DNA of 64,000 nucleotides. Origin: Rhizobiaceae bacterium. GTDB taxonomy: Bacteria; Pseudomonadota; Alphaproteobacteria; Rhizobiales; Rhizobiaceae. The DNA is taken from assembly GCA_023953845.1 (NCBI GenBank), contig JAMLJC010000001.1, positions 3,420,501 through 3,484,500 of the forward strand, in the 5' to 3' direction. How positions within the stretch are numbered: the stretch's first letter is position 1; the number at the start of each line of letters is the position of its first letter. A program made the position numbers and the translations under genes. Of this stretch, positions 43,508-51,040 are shown one piece after another. Below the pieces are notes generated by a model. It made no database searches. It was given only the letters and a program-made list of their open reading frames with translations, and was not told where the DNA came from.

Positions 43508-44146
43508 ATGGCATCGAAACGGTTTCTCGCGACGGCTCTCCTCGCCGCAATGCTGCCGATGACCGCTTTCGGCCAGACCGAAACGCCTGCTGCGCCGGAA
43601 ACGCCAGCGCCGCAGGCGCAGACGCCCGCGCCCGAAACGCCGTCTGCTGAAACGCCGGCACCGCAGGCGCCCGCCGCCGAGGCTCCCAAAGCACCGGCAG
43701 AGCCGATCACCTCGCAGGCTGCGATCGCGGCCGCCCAGAAATTCTGCGACACGCATCTGCCCGGCACGATCGAGGCCGAGAACGCCACGATGGAGCTTCT
43801 GACGCCGTCGCTGCGCGCCGCCATGGACGAGGCGACGAAGAAGAACGATGCATGGGAGGCGGCGCATCCGGGCGAAAAGCCGCCGCTCGGCGACGGCGTG
43901 CCGTTCCAGTCCTATCCCGACTCTCCGGAGAAATGCGTCGCCGGGCCGGCAATGGCCGACAATACCGAGGTCGATATCGAGTACCGTTTCGACGACCATC
44001 TGGCGAACTGGACGGACCGTGTGCGTCTCGAAATGGTCGACGGCAAGGTGCTGATCGACGACGTGTTCTATGGCGTGAACGGCTTCGAGGAGAGCCTGCG
44101 CAGCGCGCTCGAAAGCGTCGGACAGGACGTTGAAATCGAGGAATGA
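43508..44146 (+). CDS. Secreted hypothetical protein with Pro/Ala-rich spacer
   Basis: The 212-residue protein begins with a signal peptide (SKRFLATALLAAMLPMTAFG, cleaved before QTETP). A low-complexity spacer of about 45 residues follows, made of repeats around the theme AP-ETP and APQA, which looks like a periplasmic or cell-wall linker. The globular part (about residues 66-212, starting ITSQAAIAAAQKFCDTHLPG) contains two cysteines that may form a disulfide. I do not recognise the family. AGGAG lies eight bases before ATG 43508. It converges with the DUF3750 remnant. Confidence 0.8.
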   Translation: MASKRFLATALLAAMLPMTAFGQTETPAAPETPAPQAQTPAPETPSAETPAPQAPAAEAPKAPAEPITSQAAIAAAQKFCDTHLPGTIEAENATMELLTPSLRAAMDEATKKNDAWEAAHPGEKPPLGDGVPFQSYPDSPEKCVAGPAMADNTEVDIEYRFDDHLANWTDRVRLEMVDGKVLIDDVFYGVNGFEESLRSALESVGQDVEIEE

Positions 44147-44155
44147 CGCCTCAGG

Positions 44156-44925
44156 TCACGAGGGCCAGAGGTTCAGGCGGCCGAATGCGGGAATGAGCAG
44201 GCCGGGTTCCCGGAAGTCGACGCCTGCGACAAGCCCGAGGAACTGGAGTTCGACGCCGCTCAGCCCCGCGCTGAACCCCAGCAGTCCGGCGACGGAACCG
44301 TGCAAATCCTTCGTGCGCGGCAGCCATTCGAGGTTCCAGAGACCGGACGGAAAATCCCGTCCCACCGCATTGGACGGCATGCGCGCGCCGAGTTCCGGAA
44401 CGGCATGCACGACATGGGCGACGAAGCTGTTCGAGTTCGGCCCGGGCCAGACGCGATAGTTTCCGGCTTTCGAGAACGGATAGGTGGCGATCGCGGTCTC
44501 GACCTGCGGGATCAGCCTCCCGGCCTCCGGCCCGCGCAGCGAATAGACCACCGCCGGCGCGTTCGAATACAGTATCCGTCGGCCGGGCGTGTGTTCTTCC
44601 GGACCGGCATGCCCCAGCCGACCTTGTCGTAGCGATCATAGGAATCCGCGCCCTCGCGCTTCAGCACGATCCATGTGTGGAGCGAGAAAGCGCCCTTGAG
44701 ACCGCCGGTGCGCGCGCCGAGAATGTAGATCGCGGCGTTCCGGTCGGTGTCGGGTTGCGGCAGCAAGCCGCTCGACGACCAGTCCGCCGAGCGCCAGTTG
44801 GCCGGGCGGTCCGCCGAAATCCACCATGCGGCGGTCGCCAGCGCGGGCATGACGAAGACGATGAAGATCGCGAGGACGATGCGAAGCAGCCAGTGAACCA
44901 ATCGAAATCCTTTGCCAGAAGTCAT
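44156..44925 (-). pseudogene. DUF3750-family membrane-anchored protein, frameshifted
   Basis: The N-terminal part (TSGKGFRLVHWLLRIVLA, one membrane helix, then GAFSLHTWIVLKREGADSYD, VGWGMPVRKNTRPADGY) and the C-terminal part (VYSLRGPEAGRLIPQVETAI, WPGPNSNSFVAHVVHAVPEL, then ending IPAFGRLNLWPS) are in different frames. Adding one G to the TACTGTATTCG near 44570 gives GYWYSNAPAVVYSLRG, a smooth join. This is therefore a one-base deletion, real or a sequencing error. Intact family members are about 250 residues, matching 44925 to 44156. Their function is not known. Confidence 0.85.
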
Positions 44926-44974
44926 CGCGAAGATTAGGTGCACGGCAAATCAGCGCAGGCAATTTGGTGAAAGC

Positions 44975-45979
44975 ATGGCCGATCCGGTTCTGGTCGAGGT
45001 CACACGCGGAACGAGCGTCGAGAGCGTGCATCGGGGCGCGGTGGCGGTGTGCGACGCCAGCGGCAAGATGGTGCTGCAACTCGGTAACATCGAGCGCCCG
45101 GTCTTCCCGCGCTCGGCCGTGAAGGCTATCCAGGCGCTGCCGCTGGTGGAAAGCGGCGCCGCCGACGCGCTGGGTTTCGGCAATGAGGAGTTGGCGCTGG
45201 CCTGCGCGTCCCATTCGGGCGAGCCGGCGCATGTGGAGACCGCGCGGGCCATGCTCATCAAGGTGGGGTTGAACGTCGGTGCGCTGGAATGCGGCGCGCA
45301 CTGGCCGACGAACCAGAACGCCATGGTCGAGCTGGCGCGTGCGGGCGGCAAGCCCTCGGCGCTGCACAACAATTGTTCCGGCAAGCATGCCGGCTTCATC
45401 TGCCTGTGTTGCCATTCCGGCGTGGAGCCGGCCGGCTATGTGAAGCCGCAGCACTGGCTGCAGGAGACGGTGCGCGGCGCGATGGAGGATGTGACCGGTG
45501 CGCGCCACGGTGCGGAAAACCGCGGCACCGACGGCTGTTCGATCCCGACCTATGCCGTGCCGCTGAAAAGCCTCGCGCATGGCTTTGCCAGAATGGCGAG
45601 CGGCGAGGGGCTGGGCAGGCAGCGCGCCAGAGCGGCGAAACGCTTGATGGACGCCTGCATGGGGGCGCCGTTCCACGTCTCCGGCACCGACCGGATGGAC
45701 GCCAGGCTGATGCAGGCCGCGCCGGGCCGTATCTTCGTCAAGACGGGCGCGGAAGGCGTCTACTGCGCTGCCCTGCCGGAGCTCGGTCTCGGCATCGCAG
45801 TGAAATGCGACGACGGCGCGGGCCGCGCGGCGGAAGCCGTGGTCAGCGCGGTGCTTGCAAAAATGCTCTCCGACGATGCCGAACTCGCGAAAAAGCTGCG
45901 CGCGCTTTCCCGGCCCACGCTGACCAACTGGAACGGCATCGAGGTCGGCGGCCTGCGGGTGACAGCCGCGCTCGGCTGA
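44975..45979 (+). CDS. Class 3 L-asparaginase (Rhizobium etli ReAV type)
   Basis: The 334-residue protein converts L-asparagine to aspartate and ammonia. It belongs to PF06089, unrelated to the E. coli AnsA/AnsB fold. The serine-beta-lactamase-like catalytic set is visible as S47-A-V-K50 and S79 in CASHSGE. Metal-site residues C134 and K137 (NCSGKHAGF) and C188 (TDGCSIPTY) also occur, each one position earlier than in R. etli ReAV as I recall its numbering. I chose ATG 44975; the open frame extends 21 codons further. It is divergent from the DUF3750 remnant. Confidence 0.9.
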   Translation: MADPVLVEVTRGTSVESVHRGAVAVCDASGKMVLQLGNIERPVFPRSAVKAIQALPLVESGAADALGFGNEELALACASHSGEPAHVETARAMLIKVGLNVGALECGAHWPTNQNAMVELARAGGKPSALHNNCSGKHAGFICLCCHSGVEPAGYVKPQHWLQETVRGAMEDVTGARHGAENRGTDGCSIPTYAVPLKSLAHGFARMASGEGLGRQRARAAKRLMDACMGAPFHVSGTDRMDARLMQAAPGRIFVKTGAEGVYCAALPELGLGIAVKCDDGAGRAAEAVVSAVLAKMLSDDAELAKKLRALSRPTLTNWNGIEVGGLRVTAALG

Positions 45980-45983
45980 GTGT

Positions 45984-47354
45984 TCAGGCGACGCGGTTGC
46001 GTTCCACGACGAGGTTTTTGCGGCTCCCGATGCCTTCGAGCGCAAGGTCGCCGGTGACGGGATTGGCCCATTCGTGGCCGACGATTGCGCCGAGCGGCGT
46101 ATCCTCGAAGACATTGTCGGAGATGACGGCGGACCCGGTGCCGCGCACGACGGAAACAGCCACGCCGGTGCGGGCGCGCCGCACGACGTTTCCCGTCGCC
46201 ACCACATTGCGCATGAACGGTCCCCAGCCGATATTCATGCCGAACAGAGGCGCGCCCTCGATCACATTGCCGGTGACGGATGTATCCGCCTCCACGCTGA
46301 TGCCGACGCCGAAGCCCGGCGCGTCGGCGGGATAGGGACCGCTGCCGGTAAGATTGCGCACGATGTTGGCCGAACAGACGGCCATGCGCCCGCCTTCGTT
46401 GAAGTTGACGATGGAGATGCCGTTCGCCGCGCCGTCAACAATGTTGCCGCTGATGATTGCGCCTTCGAAGGCGAATTCGGCATAGAGCGCGGTCTCGCCC
46501 GAGCGCAGGCAGGTGTTGCCGGAAATCTGGAGATTGCTGGCGCTGTTCGCCCGGATCGCCGAAAAGGCGCAGTCGGACACCATGTTGCCGGAAACGATGA
46601 CGTTAGCGGCGCGGAAGACGTTGATGCCGTTGCCATGCTGCCCGGTGCCGCCGTTGCGCGCCGCGATGCGCTCCACCCGGTTGCCCGTCACCTGCGTGCC
46701 TTCATCGCCCGGTTGCCAGCGATGGACCAGTATGCCGCCATTGGCGCAATCCGACACTGTGTTGCCAGAAATGGCGAGCTGCGTGCTTTCGACGGCATAG
46801 ATGCCGACATCGGCGGCGCCGGCGATCGTGGTGTTGGCGATGCGCCCGCCGCAGCGTTCGAGCGCGATGCCGCTCTTGCCCGAGCCGACGATCTCGCAAT
46901 TGTCGATGACGACGCGCGCCGCGCTGCGCAGGTCGACAAGCGCCTGCGTCCGGTCGTCGAGCCACCCGTTGACCCCGTCGATCACGATGCCGGAAAGCTC
47001 CACGCGCTCCGCCCGCTCGGCGAGGAACAGGTGGCCGCCGCCGCCATAGACGATGCGGGTTGCACCCGGAACGCCCGAGAGCCGCACGCGCGGCGGCAGC
47101 TTGAGATTGGACACGACATAGGTGCCGGCCGGGAGGAACACCGGAACGTCCGTGTCCGACGACTTTTGCAGCATCTCCCCGAAGCCGCGGCTCTGGTCGT
47201 CATAGGCGACCGGACGCATGTCGAAATCCACCGCGTCGATCGAGCCGCGTAGCGGAACCGTCTGACCCGGGCCGGCATCTGCAACTGGCGGAGCGACGGC
47301 AGAACCCGCCAGCGCGCCGCCGGCCGCGGCAAGGAATGTCCTTCTGTCCAACAT
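45984..47354 (-). CDS. TIGR03808-type Tat-exported right-handed beta-helix protein
   Basis: The 456-residue protein starts LDRRTFLAAAGGALAGSAVA, a twin-arginine signal, so it is exported folded. The remainder is a run of parallel beta-helix coils with the repeated themes ISGNTVSDC, VTGNRVER, VSGNMVSDC, ISGNIVDGA and VTGNVIEGA, spaced about 22-26 residues, as in pectate-lyase-like folds. It matches the rhizobial TAT-translocated repetitive proteins. I chose ATG 47354; a longer frame upstream lacks the signal. No catalytic residues can be assigned; glycan binding or cleavage is a family-level guess. Confidence 0.87.
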   Translation of the reverse strand: MLDRRTFLAAAGGALAGSAVAPPVADAGPGQTVPLRGSIDAVDFDMRPVAYDDQSRGFGEMLQKSSDTDVPVFLPAGTYVVSNLKLPPRVRLSGVPGATRIVYGGGGHLFLAERAERVELSGIVIDGVNGWLDDRTQALVDLRSAARVVIDNCEIVGSGKSGIALERCGGRIANTTIAGAADVGIYAVESTQLAISGNTVSDCANGGILVHRWQPGDEGTQVTGNRVERIAARNGGTGQHGNGINVFRAANVIVSGNMVSDCAFSAIRANSASNLQISGNTCLRSGETALYAEFAFEGAIISGNIVDGAANGISIVNFNEGGRMAVCSANIVRNLTGSGPYPADAPGFGVGISVEADTSVTGNVIEGAPLFGMNIGWGPFMRNVVATGNVVRRARTGVAVSVVRGTGSAVISDNVFEDTPLGAIVGHEWANPVTGDLALEGIGSRKNLVVERNRVA

Positions 47355-47460
47355 TGGCACACCTTCGCGTCGATCGATACCGCGATGCATGGCGTGTGCC
47401 AGATGTAACGACCCACCATCGGAGCTTGCGGCGGCCGGTTGAGTTCCATAAGTTGTCCGT

Positions 47461-47928
47461 ATGAGCAGAGCCTTTACACGCGAAGACGACAACGAAGCGA
47501 TTGTCGACATCGGCGACCTGCCAATCAGCCCGCACCGCAATCTGGTGACGGAAGAAGGCATCATGCAGATGGAAAAGCATGTGAACCGTCTGCGAAGGGA
47601 ATTCGCGGAAGCCGAGAAGAAGCAGGAGCGCGAGGGGATGGCGATCGCCACGCGCAATCTGCGCTACTGGCAGACGCGTCGCGAGAGCGCCGAGCTTTCG
47701 GTGCCTGATCCCGACGAGAAAGTGGTCCGCTTCGGCATGACGGTGGGTCTCGAAGGCGGGGACGGCAGGCATGTGACCTGGAAGATCGTCGGAGAGGACG
47801 AGGCGGACCCGCATGCCGGTAAGATTTCGCATGTTTCGCCAATGGCGCAGGCGATGTTCGGCAAGGGCGTCGGCGACACGTTCACGTTGAACGACAAGGA
47901 ATGGGAGATCGTGGCGGTGGGGGTTTAG
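47461..47928 (+). CDS. GreA/GreB-family protein with an altered coiled-coil tip
   Basis: The 155-residue protein has the Gre layout: a polar 25-residue lead, an N-terminal coiled coil (about 30-80), then a C-terminal FKBP-like domain (GMTVGLEGGDGRHVTWKIVG and ISHVSPMAQAMFGKGVGDTF). Classical GreA carries a loop with acidic residues (DLSENAEY) at the tip that stimulates RNA cleavage. Here the tip region reads KQEREGMAIATRNLRYWQTR, with no such pair. It therefore probably binds RNA polymerase's secondary channel without the usual cleavage function. It is divergent from the Tat protein gene. Confidence 0.85.
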   Translation: MSRAFTREDDNEAIVDIGDLPISPHRNLVTEEGIMQMEKHVNRLRREFAEAEKKQEREGMAIATRNLRYWQTRRESAELSVPDPDEKVVRFGMTVGLEGGDGRHVTWKIVGEDEADPHAGKISHVSPMAQAMFGKGVGDTFTLNDKEWEIVAVGV

Positions 47929-48010
47929 GCGGGTGGCAGGGCGAGGCGCAGAGCGTTTTGCCATCGGCAGCGCCGAACTTCGACCCGACGTTCCAATGCT
48001 CGCTACGAGC

Positions 48011-48196
48011 CTATTTGGATAGAGCGCGATACACCGTACGATATTTCTCCATCCGCTCGCGCGCGACTTCCATCTTCCGTTGCAGTTCGGGACTGATCTC
48101 GTTTCCGGCAAGCGCCGACAGGGCCTCTCGATGCTTGTCCATGACTTGACGGGCAGCAATCATCTGCTGTGACAGCTTTTCATCGTCATCGTTCAT
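48011..48196 (-). CDS. Small helical protein downstream of higBA
   Basis: A 61-residue product from ATG 48196, highly charged and predicted almost entirely helical (NDDDEKLSQQMIAARQVMDK, then ISPELQRKMEVARERMEKYR). It lies on the same strand 29 bases after higA, so it is probably part of the toxin-antitoxin transcript. I do not recognise the family. It could be a third module component or an unrelated short gene. Confidence 0.6.
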   Translation of the reverse strand: MNDDDEKLSQQMIAARQVMDKHREALSALAGNEISPELQRKMEVARERMEKYRTVYRALSK

Positions 48197-48225
48197 TGCC
48201 GGGCTTCCCTTATGTGCAGTGATGC

Positions 48226-48537
48226 TCACGCGGCTTGCTGCGTCTGCTCGTAGTTCTCGATTGCCGCCAATTCCTTCGACTTGGCCTTGGCCTCGGTTGC
48301 CAGGTCGAATGAGCTCTGCATGTTCATCCAGAATTGCGCGGTAGTTCCGAAAAACTTGCCGAGCCGCAGCGCGGTGTCGGGAGTAACCGGAGTTAGTTCC
48401 GCCGCAAGACGCTCGATGCGGGTGCGGGGAACCCTCAGCCTTTTGGCAAGCGTGTACGCCTTCAGGCCGAGAGGGATCATGTACTCCTCGCGAAGGATTT
48501 CGCCGGGGTGAATGGCAACAAGTTCGAAGTTGCGCAT
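48226..48537 (-). CDS. higA: HigA-type helix-turn-helix antitoxin
   Basis: A 103-residue XRE-family antitoxin starting RNFELVAIHPGEILREEYMI, with the HTH around residues 28-62 (KAYTLAKRLRVPRTRIERLA) and the typical FFGTTAQFWMNMQSSFDL tail. It neutralises HigB and should repress the operon. ATG 48537 follows the higB stop by 11 bases; a frame start at 48552 would overlap higB. The operator pair at 48834-48891 fits HigA binding. Confidence 0.93.
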   Translation of the reverse strand: MRNFELVAIHPGEILREEYMIPLGLKAYTLAKRLRVPRTRIERLAAELTPVTPDTALRLGKFFGTTAQFWMNMQSSFDLATEAKAKSKELAAIENYEQTQQAA

Positions 48538-48548
48538 GGCTGATCCTC

Positions 48549-48830
48549 TCAATGGTAGTCCACGATTTCGACATCCTCCGCATTTCCGCCCACCCAGCGG
48601 AAGCAGAGACGGTACTTATCATTGATCCGGATCGCGTGCTGGCCGTTTCGATCCTCCTTCAGAGGATGAAGCTTGTTGCCCGGTGGGGATCTGAGGTCAT
48701 CAAACTCCGCGGCATTATCCAGCATGAACAGTTTGCGACGGGCAACTTTCAGCAGATCTTTGGGAAAGCCTTTTGGACTTTGCCCTTCCGCGATCGCTTG
48801 TGTCACTCTGTCCTTGAACGTCCGGATCAC
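48549..48830 (-). CDS. higB: HigB-type RelE-superfamily mRNA interferase toxin
   Basis: A 93-residue toxin of the HigB/GraT group, with FPKDLLKVARRKLFMLDNAA, DLRSPPGNKLHPLKEDRNGQ, then HAIRINDKYRLCFRWVGG and a final VEIVDYH. HigB cleaves mRNA on the translating ribosome. It is intact and first in the operon, before higA. A perfect palindrome starts four bases upstream of its ATG. HigB-first order is the rule in this family. Confidence 0.93.
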   Translation of the reverse strand: MIRTFKDRVTQAIAEGQSPKGFPKDLLKVARRKLFMLDNAAEFDDLRSPPGNKLHPLKEDRNGQHAIRINDKYRLCFRWVGGNAEDVEIVDYH

Positions 48831-48833
48831 TAG

Positions 48834-48891
48834 CGTATCATGTAGTGATACGAAATGGTTGTCAAGTCATGCGTATCGCCAGATGATACGC
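48834..48891. promoter_or_regulatory. Paired CGTATCA-N5-TGATACG operators upstream of higB
   Basis: CGTATCA-TGTAG-TGATACG (48834-48852) is a perfect 7-5-7 dyad touching the higB start. A second dyad with the same design, GCGTATCG-CCAGA-TGATACGC (48871-48891), has one mismatched pair. Their centres are 38 bp apart. HigA dimers bound at both would block the promoter. Confidence 0.75.
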
Positions 48892-48916
48892 AGTCCGGCA
48901 ATCGTTCGGCAGCCAT

Positions 48917-51040
48917 TCAGCCGGACAGCAGCCCATCCAGCAGCCTCTCCGCCGCTTCCGGGATCACCGTGCCGGGCGGGAAGATTTCCGCCGCACCGGC
49001 TGCGCGCACCGCGTTGAAATCGTCGGGCGGGATGACGCCGCCGGCGACGATGACGACATCGTCCCGGCCGAGCTTCTTCAGCGCTTGCTTCAATTCGGGG
49101 ATCAGCGTCAGGTGGCCGGCGGCGAGCGAGGAGGCGCCGACGATGTGCACCGCATGCTCGTCGGCGAGCTTCGCGATCTCCTCCGGCGTCTGGAACATGG
49201 CGCCGACGACGACGTCGAAGCCGAGATCGGCGAAGGCCGTCGCGATGACCTTCTGGCCACGGTCGTGGCCGTCCTGTCCCATTTTGGCAACGAGGATGCG
49301 CGGCTTCGATCCGGTCTTCTTCGCGAAGAGATCGACCTTCTCCTGTACCCGGTCGACCACCGGATTTTCGCCCAGCGCCTTGCGGTAGACGCCGGAAATG
49401 GTCTGCACGGACGCGACATGGCGGCCGAAGGCCTTTTCGATGGCGAGAGAGATTTCGCCGACCGTGGCGTTGGCGCGCGCCGCGCGGATCGCGAATTCCA
49501 GCAGATTGCCGTCGCCTTCCGCCGCGGACCGCAGCGCGTCGAGCGCGCTCTCGACGGCGCCGACGTCACGCGTGCCCTTGAGCTGCTGGAGCTTCGCCAG
49601 CTGGCGGGCGCGCACGGCGGCGTTGTCGACCTTGAGCACGTCCACCTCGATGTCCTGCTCCGGCTGGAAGGCGTTGACGCCGACGAGCACCTGCTCGCCG
49701 GAATCGATGCGGGCCTGCGTGCGGGCGGCCGCCTCCTCGATACGCATCTTGGGAATGCCCTTCTCGATCGCGGCGGCCATGCCTCCGAGACTTTCGACCT
49801 CCTCGATATGCTGCATGGCGCGGCGGGCGAGATCGTGCGTCAGACGCTCGACGAAAGCCGAGCCGCCCCATGGATCGATCAGGCGGGTGATGCCGGATTC
49901 CCTTTGCAGCACGAGCTGGGTGTTGCGGGCGATGCGGGCGGAATGGTCGGTCGGCAGCGCCAGAGCCTCGTCGAAGGCGTTGGTATGCAGCGACTGGGTA
50001 TGGCCCTGCGTCGCCGCCATCGCCTCGATCATGGTGCGGATGATGTTGTTATAGGGGTCCTGCGCGGTAAGCGACCAGCCCGACGTCTGCGTGTGGGCGC
50101 GCAGCGCCAGCGACTTCTCGTTTTTCGGCGCAAAGTTCTTCTGGATGAGCTGCGCCCAGATGAGGCGGCCGGCGCGTTGCTTGGCGACCTCCATGAAGAA
50201 ATTCATGCCGGCGTTCCAGAAGAAGGAAAGGCGCGGCGCGAAGCGGTCGATGTCGAGCCCGGCGGCGACGCCCGCGCGGGCATATTCGATGCCGTCGGCG
50301 ATGGTGTAGGCGAGTTCGAGGTCGACCGTCGCCCCGGCCTCCTGGATGTGGTAGCCGGAGATCGAGATGGAGTTGAACTTCGGCATGTTCTTCGCCGTAT
50401 AGGCGATGATGTCCGACACGATCCGCATCGAGGGTTTCGGCGGATAGATGTAGGTGTTGCGGACCATGAACTCCTTCAGGATGTCGTTCTGGATGGTCCC
50501 GGCCAGATCCTTCTGAGCGACGCCCTGCTCCTCGCCTGCCACGATGTAGAGCGCCATGATCGGCAGCACGGCGCCGTTCATGGTCATGGACACGCTCATC
50601 TCGCCGAGCGGGATGCCGTCGAAGAGCTGACGCATGTCGAGGATGGAATCGATTGCCACGCCGGCCATGCCGACATCGCCCGCGACACGCGGATGGTCGC
50701 TGTCATAGCCGCGATGCGTGGCGAGGTCGAAGGCGACGGAAAGTCCCTTCTGGCCGGCCGCGAGGTTGCGGCGATAGAAGGCGTTGGATTCCTCGGCCGT
50801 GGAGAAACCGGCATATTGCCGGATCGTCCATGGCTGGTTGACATACATGGTCGGATAGGGGCCACGGATGAAGGGCGGCAGCCCCGGAAAGGTGTCGAGA
50901 TAGGGCAATCCGCGCCGATCGGCGTCGCCATAGGCGCGCTTGACGGCGATGCCTTCCGGCGTCTGCCATTGCGCTTTGCCGACGGCCGCCGGAACGGATG
51001 CGGGCTCGCTCCAGTCGATCGTCGTGAAATCAGGGATCAT
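48917..51040 (-). CDS. mutB: Methylmalonyl-CoA mutase, large (catalytic) subunit
   Basis: The enzyme interconverts (R)-methylmalonyl-CoA and succinyl-CoA with adenosylcobalamin, ending propionate, odd-chain fatty acid and branched amino acid degradation. The 707-residue protein has the substrate barrel (FIRGPYPTMYVNQPWTIRQY, NTYIYPPKPSMRIVSDIIAY) and a C-terminal B12 domain with the base-off motif DGHDRG in KMGQDGHDRGQKVIATAF. I chose ATG 51040, which overlaps the small-subunit stop by four bases. The two subunits form a heterodimer. No MeaB chaperone gene is adjacent. Confidence 0.95.
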   Translation of the reverse strand: MIPDFTTIDWSEPASVPAAVGKAQWQTPEGIAVKRAYGDADRRGLPYLDTFPGLPPFIRGPYPTMYVNQPWTIRQYAGFSTAEESNAFYRRNLAAGQKGLSVAFDLATHRGYDSDHPRVAGDVGMAGVAIDSILDMRQLFDGIPLGEMSVSMTMNGAVLPIMALYIVAGEEQGVAQKDLAGTIQNDILKEFMVRNTYIYPPKPSMRIVSDIIAYTAKNMPKFNSISISGYHIQEAGATVDLELAYTIADGIEYARAGVAAGLDIDRFAPRLSFFWNAGMNFFMEVAKQRAGRLIWAQLIQKNFAPKNEKSLALRAHTQTSGWSLTAQDPYNNIIRTMIEAMAATQGHTQSLHTNAFDEALALPTDHSARIARNTQLVLQRESGITRLIDPWGGSAFVERLTHDLARRAMQHIEEVESLGGMAAAIEKGIPKMRIEEAAARTQARIDSGEQVLVGVNAFQPEQDIEVDVLKVDNAAVRARQLAKLQQLKGTRDVGAVESALDALRSAAEGDGNLLEFAIRAARANATVGEISLAIEKAFGRHVASVQTISGVYRKALGENPVVDRVQEKVDLFAKKTGSKPRILVAKMGQDGHDRGQKVIATAFADLGFDVVVGAMFQTPEEIAKLADEHAVHIVGASSLAAGHLTLIPELKQALKKLGRDDVVIVAGGVIPPDDFNAVRAAGAAEIFPPGTVIPEAAERLLDGLLSG

